From the NCBI RefSeq assembly GCF_014651015.1, contig NZ_BMWB01000006.1:62001-126000 (forward strand): a stretch of 64,000 nt of DNA, given 5' to 3'. This stretch comes from Streptomyces xantholiticus (GTDB lineage: Bacteria; Actinomycetota; Actinomycetes; Streptomycetales; Streptomycetaceae). A model generated the notes under the pieces. It was given only the letters and a program-made list of their open reading frames with translations, did no database searches and had not been told where the DNA came from. Position numbers and translations under genes: made by a program. This document shows positions 1 to 12,464 of this stretch, in pieces (positions within the stretch are counted from its first letter, which is position 1; every line of letters starts with the position of its first letter).

Positions 1-960
1 GGTGCGCGGCAGGGTCTGTTCCCCGGAGCCGGACTTGGCGAGCTTCATCAGGTCGAGCGCGTCGTCCGGGCGGCCCAGATGGACCATCTGGCGGGCCGCA
101 CGCGACAGCGCCTCACCGGCGCGGGGCCGGTCGCCGCCTTCTCTGGCCGCATGGGCGGCGATGACGAAGTACTTCTGGGCGGTGGGTTCGAGGCCGACGT
201 CGTGGGACATCCAGCCGGCGAGCACCGCGAGGTTGGCGGCGACGCCCCACAGGCGCCGCTGGAGGTGGTCGGGGTGCCGGTAGGCGAGCATGCCGCCCAC
301 CTCGTTGAGCTGTCCCACCACCGCTTTACGCTGCAGTCCGCCGCCGCGGGCGGCGTCCCAGGCGCGGAACACCTCGACGGAACGCTCCAGCGCCTCGATC
401 TCCTGCGACCCGATGGGGGCGGCCTCGTAGCGGTCGTACCCGGCGGAGTCGGTGTGCAGAACTTCAAAGGTGCGGGCGGCGCCCCGGGGCGTCGCCGGAT
501 CGGTCTTGAGCCAGTCGTGCATGGCGCTGCTGAGTGCTGAGCCCGCGGCAAGCGCCGCGCCCGCGCCCACCAGGCCGCGTCGGTTGAGCATGAGGTCCAT
601 TCCCGTGAATTCGGTGAGGACCGCCGCCGTACGGTCGGGCGCCCAGGGCAGACCGTCAGGGTTGTCGGTGCCCTGGACGTTCCGCCGCTTACCCGTTCGC
701 CCGCTCCGTGCGAACCCGAGGTCCTCGATGGTCACGACACGACCGAGTCGCTCGGTGAACAGAGCTGCCAGCACCTTGGGCACGGGATCGCGCGGGGTCT
801 CCCCCATGTCGATCCAACGCCGGACCCGCGAAGTGTCGGTCGCCAGCTGCGGATGGCCCATGGCGGCCGCCTGCCGGTTCACGAGTCTTGCGAGCTCCCC
901 CTTGGACCAGCCGGCCAGGCCGAACAAGTCGCACAGGCGGGTGTTGGGTTCTCTGCTCAC
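1..960 (-). CDS. XRE/TPR-type regulator, NsdA-like (partial at window edge)
   Basis: An open frame runs from a GTG at 960 down to base 1 with no stop, so the C-terminus lies outside the window. The start VSREPNTRLCDLFG is followed by a helix-turn-helix-like segment (GWSKGELARLVNRQAAAMG, then SRVRRWIDMG) and, after about residue 120, by helical TPR-like sequence (VGGMLAYRHPDHLQRRLWGV). This layout fits the Streptomyces family of large cytoplasmic TPR regulators of development and antibiotic production that includes NsdA; which paralogue it is cannot be decided from 320 residues. The gene is divergent from the phosphotransferase at 1195, sharing about 230 bp of upstream DNA. Codon use is strongly GC3, unlike the frames antisense to it. 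Confidence 0.8.
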   Translation of the reverse strand, partial: MSREPNTRLCDLFGLAGWSKGELARLVNRQAAAMGHPQLATDTSRVRRWIDMGETPRDPVPKVLAALFTERLGRVVTIEDLGFARSGRTGKRRNVQGTDNPDGLPWAPDRTAAVLTEFTGMDLMLNRRGLVGAGAALAAGSALSSAMHDWLKTDPATPRGAARTFEVLHTDSAGYDRYEAAPIGSQEIEALERSVEVFRAWDAARGGGLQRKAVVGQLNEVGGMLAYRHPDHLQRRLWGVAANLAVLAGWMSHDVGLEPTAQKYFVIAAHAAREGGDRPRAGEALSRAARQMVHLGRPDDALDLMKLAKSGSGEQTLPRT

Positions 961-1194
961 GTCAAGCCCCCAGGTTCTCGGCTGAGTTGACACTAACCCG
1001 CCGGCATGGGGCGGGCGACTATTCGCCAGGGTTCGCCAGGGTTCGCCAGATGGTGTGCCACCCGCGACGCGGTGTCAGGTATGAATGCGCCACCTCGTCC
1101 CCTCTGCCGGGGGCACATTCCCCAGGGTGTTACCCATGGCATATGGGGCGGGGCCGCGCACGCAACTGTCGGCACACGAAGGGATCTGTCTCCC

Positions 1195-2316
1195 ATGTAC
1201 ACAGCATCGTCCTCCGTGTCCGCCCCGCCCCGGCTGCAGCAGCGCAACGCGTTCACGGCCGGCACCGGACCGTATCCCCGGCCCGTCGAGGCCGGCCGGG
1301 CGCCCAGACCGGCCGGCACCGTCGGCCGCCCCCTCAGCGGGAGAATCGACTTGTCCGGCCCTCAGGGCGCGCAGCTGCGCAAGGCTGTCGCGTCGGTGCA
1401 CCGGATCTGCCCGGAGTTCAACCCGGTGCAGGTCCTGCGCCGCAGCGGACGATCCGTGCTGATCGTCGGAACGACGGGGCGTACCACGGCGGTCGCCAAG
1501 TGCTTACTGGACCACTCGCCGGCGTGGTCCGAGCGGCTGCGCCACGAAATAGCGTCCTACCGCGCCTTCGTGCGGCACCGGCCGCCGGTGCGGGTCCCGC
1601 GACTCATCGCGGCGGACCCGGAGAACTGCACGCTGGTGATCGAGCGGATGGCGGGACGGCCCGCGGCCCTGACCCGGCATCCGGTGGAGGCCCCGCCCCG
1701 TGCGGACCTGCGCGCCGTGCTGGGCGCGATCGTACGGCTGGGCAGCTGGCGCCCGCCGGCCGGGATGTTCGACGCCCCGCTGGACTACGGGTCGCGGATC
1801 TCGCGTTACCACGAGCTGGGGCTGTTCACCGACCGGGACCTGGGCGACCTGCAGAAGCTGCTGCACGGTCTGGCACAGGCCGGGGGCAGGCAGGGAATGG
1901 GGCAGTTCTGTCACGGGGACGCACTGCTCTCCAACATCCTGCTGTCGCCCACGGGTCCTGTGCTGGTCGACTGGGAGCACGCCGGCTGGTATCTGCCCGG
2001 CTACGACCTGGCGACGCTGTGGGCAGTGCTGGGGGACGCCCCCCTGGCGCGGCGTCAGATCAGCCAGCTGGCACAGCAGTCGGGCATCGCGGCCCGGGAC
2101 GCGTTCCTGGTCAATCTGATGCTGGTGCTGACCCGGGAGATCCGTACCTACGAGACGGCGGTGCAGCGCACCATGCGCGACGCGTCGCCGGTCCCGACCG
2201 GCCAGGCGCAGCCCGGCCCGGCCGCGGGTGAGGAACAGCGGCTGCTGCTGCGGAGGTTGCACGACGACTGCGCGATGGCCCGCAGGGCCGTGCGTGCGGC
2301 GGTCGGCACCCGCTGA
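1195..2316 (+). CDS. Aminoglycoside-phosphotransferase-fold kinase
   Basis: A 373-residue protein of the APH/choline-kinase fold, expected to transfer phosphate from ATP to a small hydroxyl substrate in the cytoplasm. The catalytic loop reads [12 protein letters not shown] with His240, Gly241, Asp242 and the downstream Asn, and the metal-binding motif is VDWEHAG with Asp259. An in-frame open stretch extends upstream to 1006, but the ATG at 1195 follows GAAGGGA and begins a more natural N-terminus (MYTASSSVS), so I chose it. The first 60 residues are Pro/Arg-rich and probably disordered. The gene is divergent from the TPR regulator. The substrate is unknown; a resistance role is possible but nothing here supports it. 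Confidence 0.85.
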   Translation: MYTASSSVSAPPRLQQRNAFTAGTGPYPRPVEAGRAPRPAGTVGRPLSGRIDLSGPQGAQLRKAVASVHRICPEFNPVQVLRRSGRSVLIVGTTGRTTAVAKCLLDHSPAWSERLRHEIASYRAFVRHRPPVRVPRLIAADPENCTLVIERMAGRPAALTRHPVEAPPRADLRAVLGAIVRLGSWRPPAGMFDAPLDYGSRISRYHELGLFTDRDLGDLQKLLHGLAQAGGRQGMGQFCHGDALLSNILLSPTGPVLVDWEHAGWYLPGYDLATLWAVLGDAPLARRQISQLAQQSGIAARDAFLVNLMLVLTREIRTYETAVQRTMRDASPVPTGQAQPGPAAGEEQRLLLRRLHDDCAMARRAVRAAVGTR

Positions 2317-2489
2317 CCCACCACCGCAGAGGGAAGGCGCGCTGCGCGTCCGGTGTTCGACACACCGGGCGCGCAGCGCAGCGAGTGTCGGGCACCGACC
2401 GAGGATCGGCGGTGTGTCCTCTGCGGCAGCAGGCGCAGCGGGGCACCGCTGCTGCCGGTGTCCGGGTGGCCGCTCCGGGCCTGTCCGGT

Positions 2490-3134
2490 CCCTCGCGTCC
2501 CCCTGAGCCCCGCGTATCTGACGGCCGAACCCGAACGCGGCGGTGGGCGGTGACTGGTACAAGTGCCGTCCGCTGCCCAGCGGGCAGGCGCTGTGGTCAT
2601 CGGGCGCGAGCCGCCACCATCCCGGTGGGTGGTCAGGTGGGCCGGCAGTGGTATGCGATGGCCGGACTCGCCCACACGGAACGGCCATCTTGGCGATGCC
2701 GCCACGTGGGTGAATGACCTGCTGGCCGGCTACCCCTCCGCGTCCACTGCGACCGTGATTTGCCGGGCACATCACGGACGAGCGGGTGCCGGGCCGGGGG
2801 TGTGCCGGTCACGCGGCGCCCCTGTTGCTGCGCGGCGACCGCGCGATTTTGCTGCCGGTGGCCCATCGCGGCCCGGTGCCGGTGGCGCTGCCGGGTCACC
2901 GTGACGAGGCGCTGGACTTCGCACCGGAAGCGGGGACGTGCTGCTGCTGTACACCCGACCGTGTGGTGGAGCGGGGGCGGCAGGGACATCAGCGACTGCG
3001 TCAGCTCGCCGACGCAGTCGCTGGCGATGTGTGCGGGCCGCTTCCGGCAGCAGATCGTGGACCGGCCGGCGGCTGGTTACGTCGGCGGCGGGCATGACGA
3101 CGACGCCTGTCTCCTGGCGGTCCGGGGCGGCTGA
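2490..3134 (+). pseudogene. Decayed SpoIIE-type PP2C serine phosphatase
   Basis: No intact frame exists, but pieces of a SpoIIE-family phosphatase occur in the right order in different frames. Around 2500 there is SPAYLTAEPE, then near 2535 the first metal-binding motif AVGGDWYKCRPLPSGQ, then AVVIGRE. Near 2710 comes NDLLAGYP, near 2805 GHAAPLLLRGDRAILLPV, near 2930 GDVLLLYT, which continues in another frame as DRVVERGRQ, and finally GHDDDACLLAVRGG before the TGA at 3132. The normal motif is LLLYTDGLVE, so the frame breaks exactly at the second aspartate cluster. Several small indels are needed to restore it. It was probably once a PAS/GAF-PP2C sigma-network phosphatase; the sensory half is gone. 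Confidence 0.75.
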
Positions 3135-3330
3135 ACACCTCGGCCATTGGTCCACGCCACTGGCGCGCCGCAGCCCGGCGCACCGTCGTCGCGAAACCCG
3201 CCGGGACCCGCGTTGACGTGCAAATTTCCTACGGCGAAGCATGATTGACGGATCGTCCGGGAGCGGATACCCATGGGTCGTGTCCGGCCCCGCAGGTCCC
3301 GTCGCGCACCACTCGTCACTGGAGGCTGCA

Positions 3331-5304
3331 TTGCAAGGATCGACTCCCCCACGGTCAGGCGGTGCCCGCCGTCGTCGCGCGTTGACGGCGGGAGGCCTGG
3401 TGGCGAGCGCCGCCCTGCTGCTGCCGTTGGTGTCCGCCGGTCCGTCGGCGACTGCCGAACGGGCCCCGGCCGGTTCGCTGCAGGAGGCCTTCGCCGCCGC
3501 GGCCGACGAGTACGGGGTGCCGGAGAGTGTGCTTCTCGGTGTCTCCTATCTGCAGTCCCGCTGGGACGCGCACGGCGGCGCGGCGAGTGTCACCGGCGGC
3601 TACGGCCCGATGCATCTGACCGACGCGAGGACGGCGCCGGCCGATGCCCCGCATCATGCGCACGGCAGTGAGGACGCCCGCGGGGACGACGCGCGTCCGG
3701 CCCGTTCCGTCGTCGAGGCGGCGCTGTCGAAGGCCGGGGAACTGCCGGCGCGGCTGCGGACGCTGGAACGCGCGGCCGACGTGTCGGGCATCGGCGCGGA
3801 GCAGTTGCGGGACAGCGCCCGGGCCAACGTACGCGGCGGTGCGGCGCTGCTCGCCGAAGCGCAGCGCGAACTGGGCATGCCGGCCGGCCAGAATCCGGCA
3901 GACTGGTACGGCGCCGTGGCCAGGTACTCCGGCGCGGACGACGTGGCGACGGCGACGGCCTACGCGGACGACGTCTTCGACGTGATCCGCACGGGGCAGT
4001 CGCGGACCACCGACAGCGGTCAGCGGGTGGCGCTCGCGCCGCACCCGGCGGTGGCGCCCGCGCGTGAACAGGTGCGGCAGTTGGGGCTGCGCACCGCCGA
4101 CGCGGGCAGGACCGAGTGTCCACCCACGGTGGCGTGCGAGTGGATCCCGGCACCGTACGAGGAGTTCGGCGCAGGCGACTACGGCAACCACGACCAGGGA
4201 AACCGGCCGGCGTCCCAGTCGGTGGACTACATCATCGTCCATGACACGGAGGCCTCCTGGGACACCACCCTGAAACTGGTGCAGAACCCGGAATACGTGT
4301 CGTGGCAGTACTCACTGCGTTCGTCGGACGGGCACATCGCGCAGCACGTCCCGCTCGCGGACGTCGCCTGGCACGCCGGCAACTGGTTCGTCAACGCCAA
4401 GTCGGTGGGCCTGGAGCACGAGGGATTCCTGGTGTCCCCTGACGCCTGGTACACCGAGGCGATGTACCGCGCTTCGGCGCGGCTGGTGAGGTACCTGGCC
4501 AAGCGGTACGACATCCCGCTGGACCGCCAGCACATCCTGGGCCACGACAATGTGCCGGGCACGACGACTTCCACGATCCGCGGAATGCACACCGACCCCG
4601 GGCCGTACTGGGACTGGGCGCACTACTTCCGGCTGCTGGGCAAGCCGTTCACGCCGCAGGCGGGGCCGAGCAGCGCGGTGGTCACCGTCCGTCCCGAGTA
4701 CTCGGAGCACCAGCCGCTCTACACGGGCTGCGTCAAGGCCGGTGAGGCGTGTGCGCCGCACGGTTCCGGTGCGGTGCGACTGCACACCGGGCCGAGCGGG
4801 ACCGCTCCGCTCGTCAAGGACATCGGTCTGCGGCCGGGCGGCCAGGACTCGACGACCGGCGTGAACGACACGGGGGCGCGGGCGTCGACCGGTCAGCAGT
4901 ACGCGGTGGCGGAGCGCCGGGGCGAGTGGACGGCGATCTGGTACCTGGGGCAGAAGGCGTGGTTCCACAACCCGGGCACGCAACCGACGGCGGTTGCCGC
5001 GCAGGGGGCGGTGCTGACGCCGAAGGACGGTCTCGCGGAGGTGCCGGTGTACGGGAGGGCCTATCCGGAGGCGTCGGCCTATCCGGCGGGTGTTCCGGTG
5101 CAGGCGGTCTCGCCGCTTCCGTACAAGCTGCTCGCGGGGCAGAAGTACGTGGTCGGTGACCGGGTGCCGGGCGAGTACCTGTACGCGACGACGTTCGACA
5201 CGGCAGGCCACCGGGTGGTGCGGGGCCAGGAGATGTACTACGAGATCCAGTTGGGGCACCGAGTGGCGTTTGTGAAGGAAGCCGACGTGCGGGTGCTCCC
5301 GTAG
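3331..5304 (+). CDS. Secreted N-acetylmuramoyl-L-alanine amidase
   Basis: A 657-residue exported peptidoglycan hydrolase of the Amidase_2/PGRP fold. The TTG at 3331 is preceded by GGAGG at 3321-3325 and starts a clear signal peptide (RRRR followed by LTAGGLVASAALLLPLV), so I prefer it over the frame opening at 3241. Residues 45-250 form an Ala-rich helical domain resembling lytic-transglycosylase-associated regions of Streptomyces amidases. The amidase domain spans about 295-435: YIIVHDTEAS with zinc ligand His304, and GMHTDPGPYWDW with His420 and Asp422. The C-terminal 200 residues (TGCVKAGEACAPHGSGAV; WYLGQKAWFHNPG) look SH3-like and cell-wall binding. A strong terminator follows the stop. 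Confidence 0.9.
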   Translation: MQGSTPPRSGGARRRRALTAGGLVASAALLLPLVSAGPSATAERAPAGSLQEAFAAAADEYGVPESVLLGVSYLQSRWDAHGGAASVTGGYGPMHLTDARTAPADAPHHAHGSEDARGDDARPARSVVEAALSKAGELPARLRTLERAADVSGIGAEQLRDSARANVRGGAALLAEAQRELGMPAGQNPADWYGAVARYSGADDVATATAYADDVFDVIRTGQSRTTDSGQRVALAPHPAVAPAREQVRQLGLRTADAGRTECPPTVACEWIPAPYEEFGAGDYGNHDQGNRPASQSVDYIIVHDTEASWDTTLKLVQNPEYVSWQYSLRSSDGHIAQHVPLADVAWHAGNWFVNAKSVGLEHEGFLVSPDAWYTEAMYRASARLVRYLAKRYDIPLDRQHILGHDNVPGTTTSTIRGMHTDPGPYWDWAHYFRLLGKPFTPQAGPSSAVVTVRPEYSEHQPLYTGCVKAGEACAPHGSGAVRLHTGPSGTAPLVKDIGLRPGGQDSTTGVNDTGARASTGQQYAVAERRGEWTAIWYLGQKAWFHNPGTQPTAVAAQGAVLTPKDGLAEVPVYGRAYPEASAYPAGVPVQAVSPLPYKLLAGQKYVVGDRVPGEYLYATTFDTAGHRVVRGQEMYYEIQLGHRVAFVKEADVRVLP

Positions 5305-5309
5305 GCCGC

Positions 5310-5344
5310 GGGGCGCCACCGGTCGTGGGGTCCGGTGGCGCCCC
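5310..5344 (+). terminator. Rho-independent-like terminator after the amidase
   Basis: A perfect 13-bp inverted repeat (GGGGCGCCACCGG / CCGGTGGCGCCCC) with a 9-nt loop begins six bases after the amidase stop codon. There is no long T-tract, which is usual for Streptomyces hairpin terminators. Confidence 0.85.
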
Positions 5345-5367
5345 GTTCCTCTTGGCTGCTTATGTGA

Positions 5368-7668
<2,301 letters not shown>

Positions 7669-7806
7669 GGCCTGCCCGACCCTGCTCCGCCGGACAGGCT
7701 CTGCGGCCGGTGGACTGCGCAGCCGCCCGGCGATGGGGTCTCACGTCACAGGACTGCCTGGGCCGCCGGGCCCCGGCAGTGCGTCGGACGGGGATCCCGG
7801 GCGGCG

Positions 7807-8307
7807 TCAGCCCTGCTGGAACAGCTCCGCGGGCAGCGGCTTGAGCAGCGCGTAGAGGTCGTCGGTGATCGGCCGGTCCCAGCTGGCGATGGTGACGAGC
7901 ACATTGTCGCTGCGGTCGAACTGGACGCAGGAGATGCGGCTTTCCGAGAGCTTCAGCCGGCGCACGATCAGCAGGTTGTCCCCTTGCATGACCGGCGTGT
8001 CCTCGATGCCGGTGACATGGACCTGCTCCTCGTTCTCCAGCGCGACGAGCAGTTGGCCCACCTCGAAGGGGATCTCCCCCTCCGCGACCTCGCGGGCCGG
8101 CGAGCCCTCCGGAAGGTTGCCGATGATCATCGCGGGGCCGCGGCCGCCGAAGAGGTCGTAGCGCAGGAAGACGCCCTGACAGCTTCCGTCCGGGGCGGGC
8201 AGCAGTCCGGCGCCGAGATTTCCGGGCCAGTCCCCCGGGTCCATGGCCAGGACGTCGAAGTCCGGGCCCGCGGGTGTGGCGGCGCTGCGGCGGCGGAGGA
8301 AGGACAT
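7807..8307 (-). CDS. Conserved hypothetical cytoplasmic protein
   Basis: A 166-residue protein convergent with geosmin synthase. The open frame extends upstream to 8400, but the ATG at 8307 (MSFLRRRS) is the natural start; the extra residues are Pro/Arg-rich and uncharacteristic. The sequence has a compact mixed fold (FDVLAMDPGDWPGN, LLIVRRLKLSES, NVLVTIASWDRPITDDLY) with no signal peptide, membrane segment or recognisable catalytic motif. I have seen similar proteins annotated only as hypothetical in Streptomyces and cannot assign a function. Confidence 0.75.
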   Translation of the reverse strand: MSFLRRRSAATPAGPDFDVLAMDPGDWPGNLGAGLLPAPDGSCQGVFLRYDLFGGRGPAMIIGNLPEGSPAREVAEGEIPFEVGQLLVALENEEQVHVTGIEDTPVMQGDNLLIVRRLKLSESRISCVQFDRSDNVLVTIASWDRPITDDLYALLKPLPAELFQQG

Positions 8308-8488
8308 AACCGCAATGGTACGGGTACGGACGGAGTCGGCCGAGCCGGGGCGGGGGCCCGTTGAACGCGGCGGCCGCCGTCCTCGTATCCCTGGGAGCAC
8401 CGGTCCCCCACGGCCGGTGCCGGTGAGTACCGACGCCTGTGAGGAGCGCGTTCCAGCCGGGATTCCGTACCGACGTGAGGATCAGTCC

Positions 8489-8839
8489 ATGAACGACCGC
8501 ACCACTCCAGCCCTGCAAGCCCTCCCCGACGGCGAGGCGGAACTGCGTCTGGTGGTCCGCCTCCACTGGGAGGACGTCGCCGCGCTCGGGCAGGAAGCCG
8601 GCCGGCTGGCGACCCAGATGCAGCGACCCGTGAGCCTCGACGAGGCAGCCGGTCACCGGCTGCGCACCCGCTCCGCGGGCCACGCCAAGCCGACGACGAC
8701 GCCCTCGGCCACGCCCTCGGGCAGCCAGCACCTGCCGCCGGCGTCGTCCGTCTCCTCCCTCACCGCCCGCACGCCCGGTGAGCATGCCCGGCAGGCCATC
8801 GAGAAGATCAACGGCACGGCGGGGTCGGCCGCGATGTGA
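8489..8839 (+). CDS. Small hypothetical protein, disordered C-terminal half
   Basis: A 116-residue protein starting at the ATG at 8489 with GTGAGG eight bases upstream, divergent from the gene at 8307. Residues 1-60 (ELRLVVRLHWEDVAALGQEA) look helical and acidic; the rest is rich in Thr, Ser and Pro (KPTTTPSATPSGSQ) and likely unstructured, ending with a short helix (EHARQAIEKINGTAG). The open frame continues upstream to 8243 but overlaps the neighbouring gene and has no ribosome site. No domain is recognised. Confidence 0.7.
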   Translation: MNDRTTPALQALPDGEAELRLVVRLHWEDVAALGQEAGRLATQMQRPVSLDEAAGHRLRTRSAGHAKPTTTPSATPSGSQHLPPASSVSSLTARTPGEHARQAIEKINGTAGSAAM

Positions 8840-8867
8840 CGCGGACGTCCGCCCGAGCGGGCCTGCT

Positions 8868-8893
8868 CCCCCTCCCACGCCGGCGGGAGGGGG
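8868..8893. terminator. Bidirectional terminator hairpin
   Basis: A perfect 9-bp stem, CCCCCTCCC / GGGAGGGGG, with an 8-nt loop sits between the convergent genes ending at 8839 (+) and 8910 (-), placed to serve both. Confidence 0.75.
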
Positions 8894-8909
8894 CCCGGGC
8901 CGGGCGCCG

Positions 8910-9158
8910 TCAGGTGAGGTCGAACTCGCCGTCCCGCGCGTTCAGCACGAAGGCACGCCACTCGGCCGGGGTGAAGATCAGCGACGGGTTCTCCGGACGG
9001 CCGCCGTTGCGCATCGCGATGAACCCTTCGACGAACGCGATCTGCACGTCCCCGGTGCCCTGAGTACCCGAACGCCAGTCCGCGTTGCTCAGGTCGAGGT
9101 CCGGCTTCTCCCACCTCGAAAACATGTGCGTGGTTGTGGTGGTGGTGCTCTCGGCCAC
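8910..9158 (-). CDS. DUF397 domain protein
   Basis: An 82-residue DUF397 protein, a family abundant in Streptomyces and usually encoded next to an XRE regulator, in a two-gene pair of BldB/WhiJ-like type. The family signature is clear: ADWRSGTQG near the start and LIFTPAEWRAFVLNARDGEFDL at the end. The start is a GTG at 9158 because GGAGGAG lies seven bases upstream; the longer frame to 9206 has no such site. Residues 4-10 form a run of threonines. No XRE partner is adjacent, so this is an orphan copy. Confidence 0.88.
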   Translation of the reverse strand: MAESTTTTTTHMFSRWEKPDLDLSNADWRSGTQGTGDVQIAFVEGFIAMRNGGRPENPSLIFTPAEWRAFVLNARDGEFDLT

Positions 9159-9248
9159 GTCCCTGCTCCTCCCGCGTCGTCTCCGGGGCCAGCCTAGCGA
9201 TGGCACCCCGTCACGGACAGGGTGCCGCGCGTGACGGTGCGGCGGCGA

Positions 9249-10404
<1,156 letters not shown>

Positions 10405-10415
<11 letters not shown>

Positions 10416-11481
10416 CGGCCTCTCCTTCAAGGACGGCGACCAGGTTCTGCTGGAGGCAGGGGCCGGAGGTGGCGTGGGCCAGGGCCCGGTCGGACTCGCC
10501 GCGGTGGATCCGGGCAGCGGCCTCGCCGATCCTGATCAGACCGGCGGCCATCACCGGGTTGGCGGCAAGTGCTCCGCCGGACGGGTTGACCCTCACCCTG
10601 TCGTCGAGGTCGAGACTGCGGCGCAGCACGATCTCCTGGGAGGTGAACGGGGCGTGCAGCTCCGCCGTGTCGACAGGGCGCCGGAAGGCGCCGGCCCGCT
10701 CTGCCGCGAGCCTGGTGGAGGGCGAACGGGTGAGGTCCCGCACACCGAGGGCGTGTGCCTCGATTCGATGGTCCATGCCGCGGATCCAGGCCGGCCGCCC
10801 GCACAGCTCACGGGCCCGCTCACCGGCGGCCAGGATCACGGCGGCCGCGCCGTCGCCGACGGGCGGGCAGTCGGAGACCCTCAGCGGCCTGACGTGGTAC
10901 TCGCCTCGCGGAACCTCTCCCTGAAGTTGAGCGTGCGGGTTGGCCGCGGCAGCACGGCGGCTGCGGGCCGCGACGCCGGCGAGCTCCGGTTCACCGGCCT
11001 CGCCCGCGTCGATCAGTGCCTGCGCCTGCAGGGCGGCGAGAGCGACGGAGTCGGGCCAGAGGGGGGCCGCGTAGTAGGGGTCGAGTTGCCGGGTGAGCAC
11101 GTCGCGGACCTCGCCGGGCGACGACTTGCCGTACGCGTAGACGAGCGCTGTGTCCGCCTGACCGGTCAGCAGCTTCACCCACGCCTCGTACAGCGCCCAG
11201 GCGCCGTCCATTTCGACGTGCGACTCGCTGATCGGGGGCCAGGCGCCGACCCCGTCGAGCGCCATGGTGAAGGAGAACGCCCGGCCCGCGAGGTAGTCGC
11301 TGGATCCCGAGCACGTGAATCCGATGTCGCCGGTCCGCAGCCCGGTTGCCTCGAGCACCTGGTGCAGCACCGGCATCAGCATCTCGACCTCGGACAGCTC
11401 GTCGCTGCGGCGCCGATGACAGGTCTGGGCGAAGGCGACAACGGCGATGTCCCTGCCGTACGGGGCCTCGTACCGCGTCAC
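10405..11481 (-). CDS. Thiolase-like lipid-transfer protein, Ltp4-like
   Basis: A 358-residue non-decarboxylating thiolase-fold protein (DIAVVAFAQTCHRR; TCSGSSDYLAGRAFSF; VNPSGGALAANPVMAAGLIR). Its ATG overlaps the stop of the upstream DUF35 gene by four bases, and its own end overlaps the Ltp3-like gene, so the three products are probably made in step. Two thiolase-fold subunits beside a DUF35 subunit fit the heteromeric aldolase architecture described for the final carbon-carbon cleavage of sterol side chains, rather than a classical beta-ketothiolase. The exact substrate is not visible from sequence. Confidence 0.85.
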
Positions 11482-12446
11482 AGCAGCTCCTTGTAGGTGT
11501 CGTAGTCGGCGTCCGGTTCGCCGGTGGGCCGGTAGTGGTCGGGATGTCGGGCCCCGTCATGCCAGACCGGTTCGACGCGCAGGCCCATGCGCACCTCGTC
11601 GTAGGGGATGCCGCCGATGCGTCCGTGGAGCGCGAGGTCCGCGCCGTCGAGGGCGATGTGGGCGTAGACGTAGGGGACCTCGATGTCGAGATTCTTCGCC
11701 TTGATGTTGACGATGCAGAAGGTCGTGACCGTGCCGCGCGGGCCGACCTCGACCTGTTCCCCGGTGGCGACCCCGCAGGTGGGGCAGGCGCCACGGGGCG
11801 GGACGTAGATCTTGCGGCAGGACGGGCAGCGCTCGCCGACGATCCTGCGCTCGGCGAGCGCGGCCAGGTGGTCGCTCTGGGCGCGACCGGGCGCGTAGGT
11901 GTAGTCGAGCCTCGCCGGGGCGACGATGCCGGTCACGGCTTCTGCCGCGGGCCCGGCCGCGGTGCGGGGGAAACTGCCGTTGTGGGCGCGCGGCAAAGGA
12001 GCGGGCTCGCTCCCGTACGGTTCGAAGCAGGCGATGTCGGTGATCGCCCCGGTGCGCTCGGCGGCCCAGCGGACGCGTACCCGCATCCCGGTGCGCACCG
12101 CGTCGGGGCCGGGGGCGTCGAGGACGTGGAGGAGGGCGGTGTCCGCGCCGTCGAGCCGTACGAGCACCCAGGCGAACGGGCGCGCGAGCGGCTGCTGGGA
12201 GCGCGGAGCCGGGTTCCACGCCCAGGTGGTGACGGTACCGGTGGCGTGGACCTCGACGAGTTCGCGGAGCTCCTCTGCGGTGACGGGGTCGTACTCGACG
12301 GGCGGTACGAGCACCCTGCCGTCGCCGGTGCGCACACCGAGCACGGTCCGCTCCCGCAGACCGGTCAGGAAGGCGCTCTGCACGGGGCCGAGGGAGCGGG
12401 TGAAGGGGAACTCGACGACCAGCGGGGCGCGCAGCACTTCTGGCAT
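11478..12446 (-). CDS. DUF35 / OB-fold zinc-ribbon acyl-CoA-binding protein, Rv3521-like
   Basis: A 322-residue two-part protein. The C-terminal half holds the DUF35 zinc ribbon, CPSCRKIYVPPRGACPTCG, followed by an OB-fold (GTVTTFCIVNIKAKNL; PYVYAHIALDGADLALHGRI). The N-terminal half is a diverged second OB-like unit (GTVTTWAWNPAP; FAWVLVRLDGADTALLHVLD), so the protein looks like an internal duplication in which only the C-terminal copy kept the four cysteines. DUF35 proteins pair with thiolase-like partners to bind CoA thioesters in steroid aldolases and hydratases. It lies between the crotonase and the two thiolases and overlaps the next gene by ATGA. GGAGAG precedes the start. Confidence 0.88.
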   Translation of the reverse strand: MPEVLRAPLVVEFPFTRSLGPVQSAFLTGLRERTVLGVRTGDGRVLVPPVEYDPVTAEELRELVEVHATGTVTTWAWNPAPRSQQPLARPFAWVLVRLDGADTALLHVLDAPGPDAVRTGMRVRVRWAAERTGAITDIACFEPYGSEPAPLPRAHNGSFPRTAAGPAAEAVTGIVAPARLDYTYAPGRAQSDHLAALAERRIVGERCPSCRKIYVPPRGACPTCGVATGEQVEVGPRGTVTTFCIVNIKAKNLDIEVPYVYAHIALDGADLALHGRIGGIPYDEVRMGLRVEPVWHDGARHPDHYRPTGEPDADYDTYKELL

Positions 12447-12464
12447 GGGGCTCTCCGTGGGTTG

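Noticed and set aside
888..2231. A 447-codon rightward frame overlapping the phosphotransferase
   Set aside because: It is a wrong-frame translation of the phosphotransferase gene; the kinase motifs lie in the other frame.
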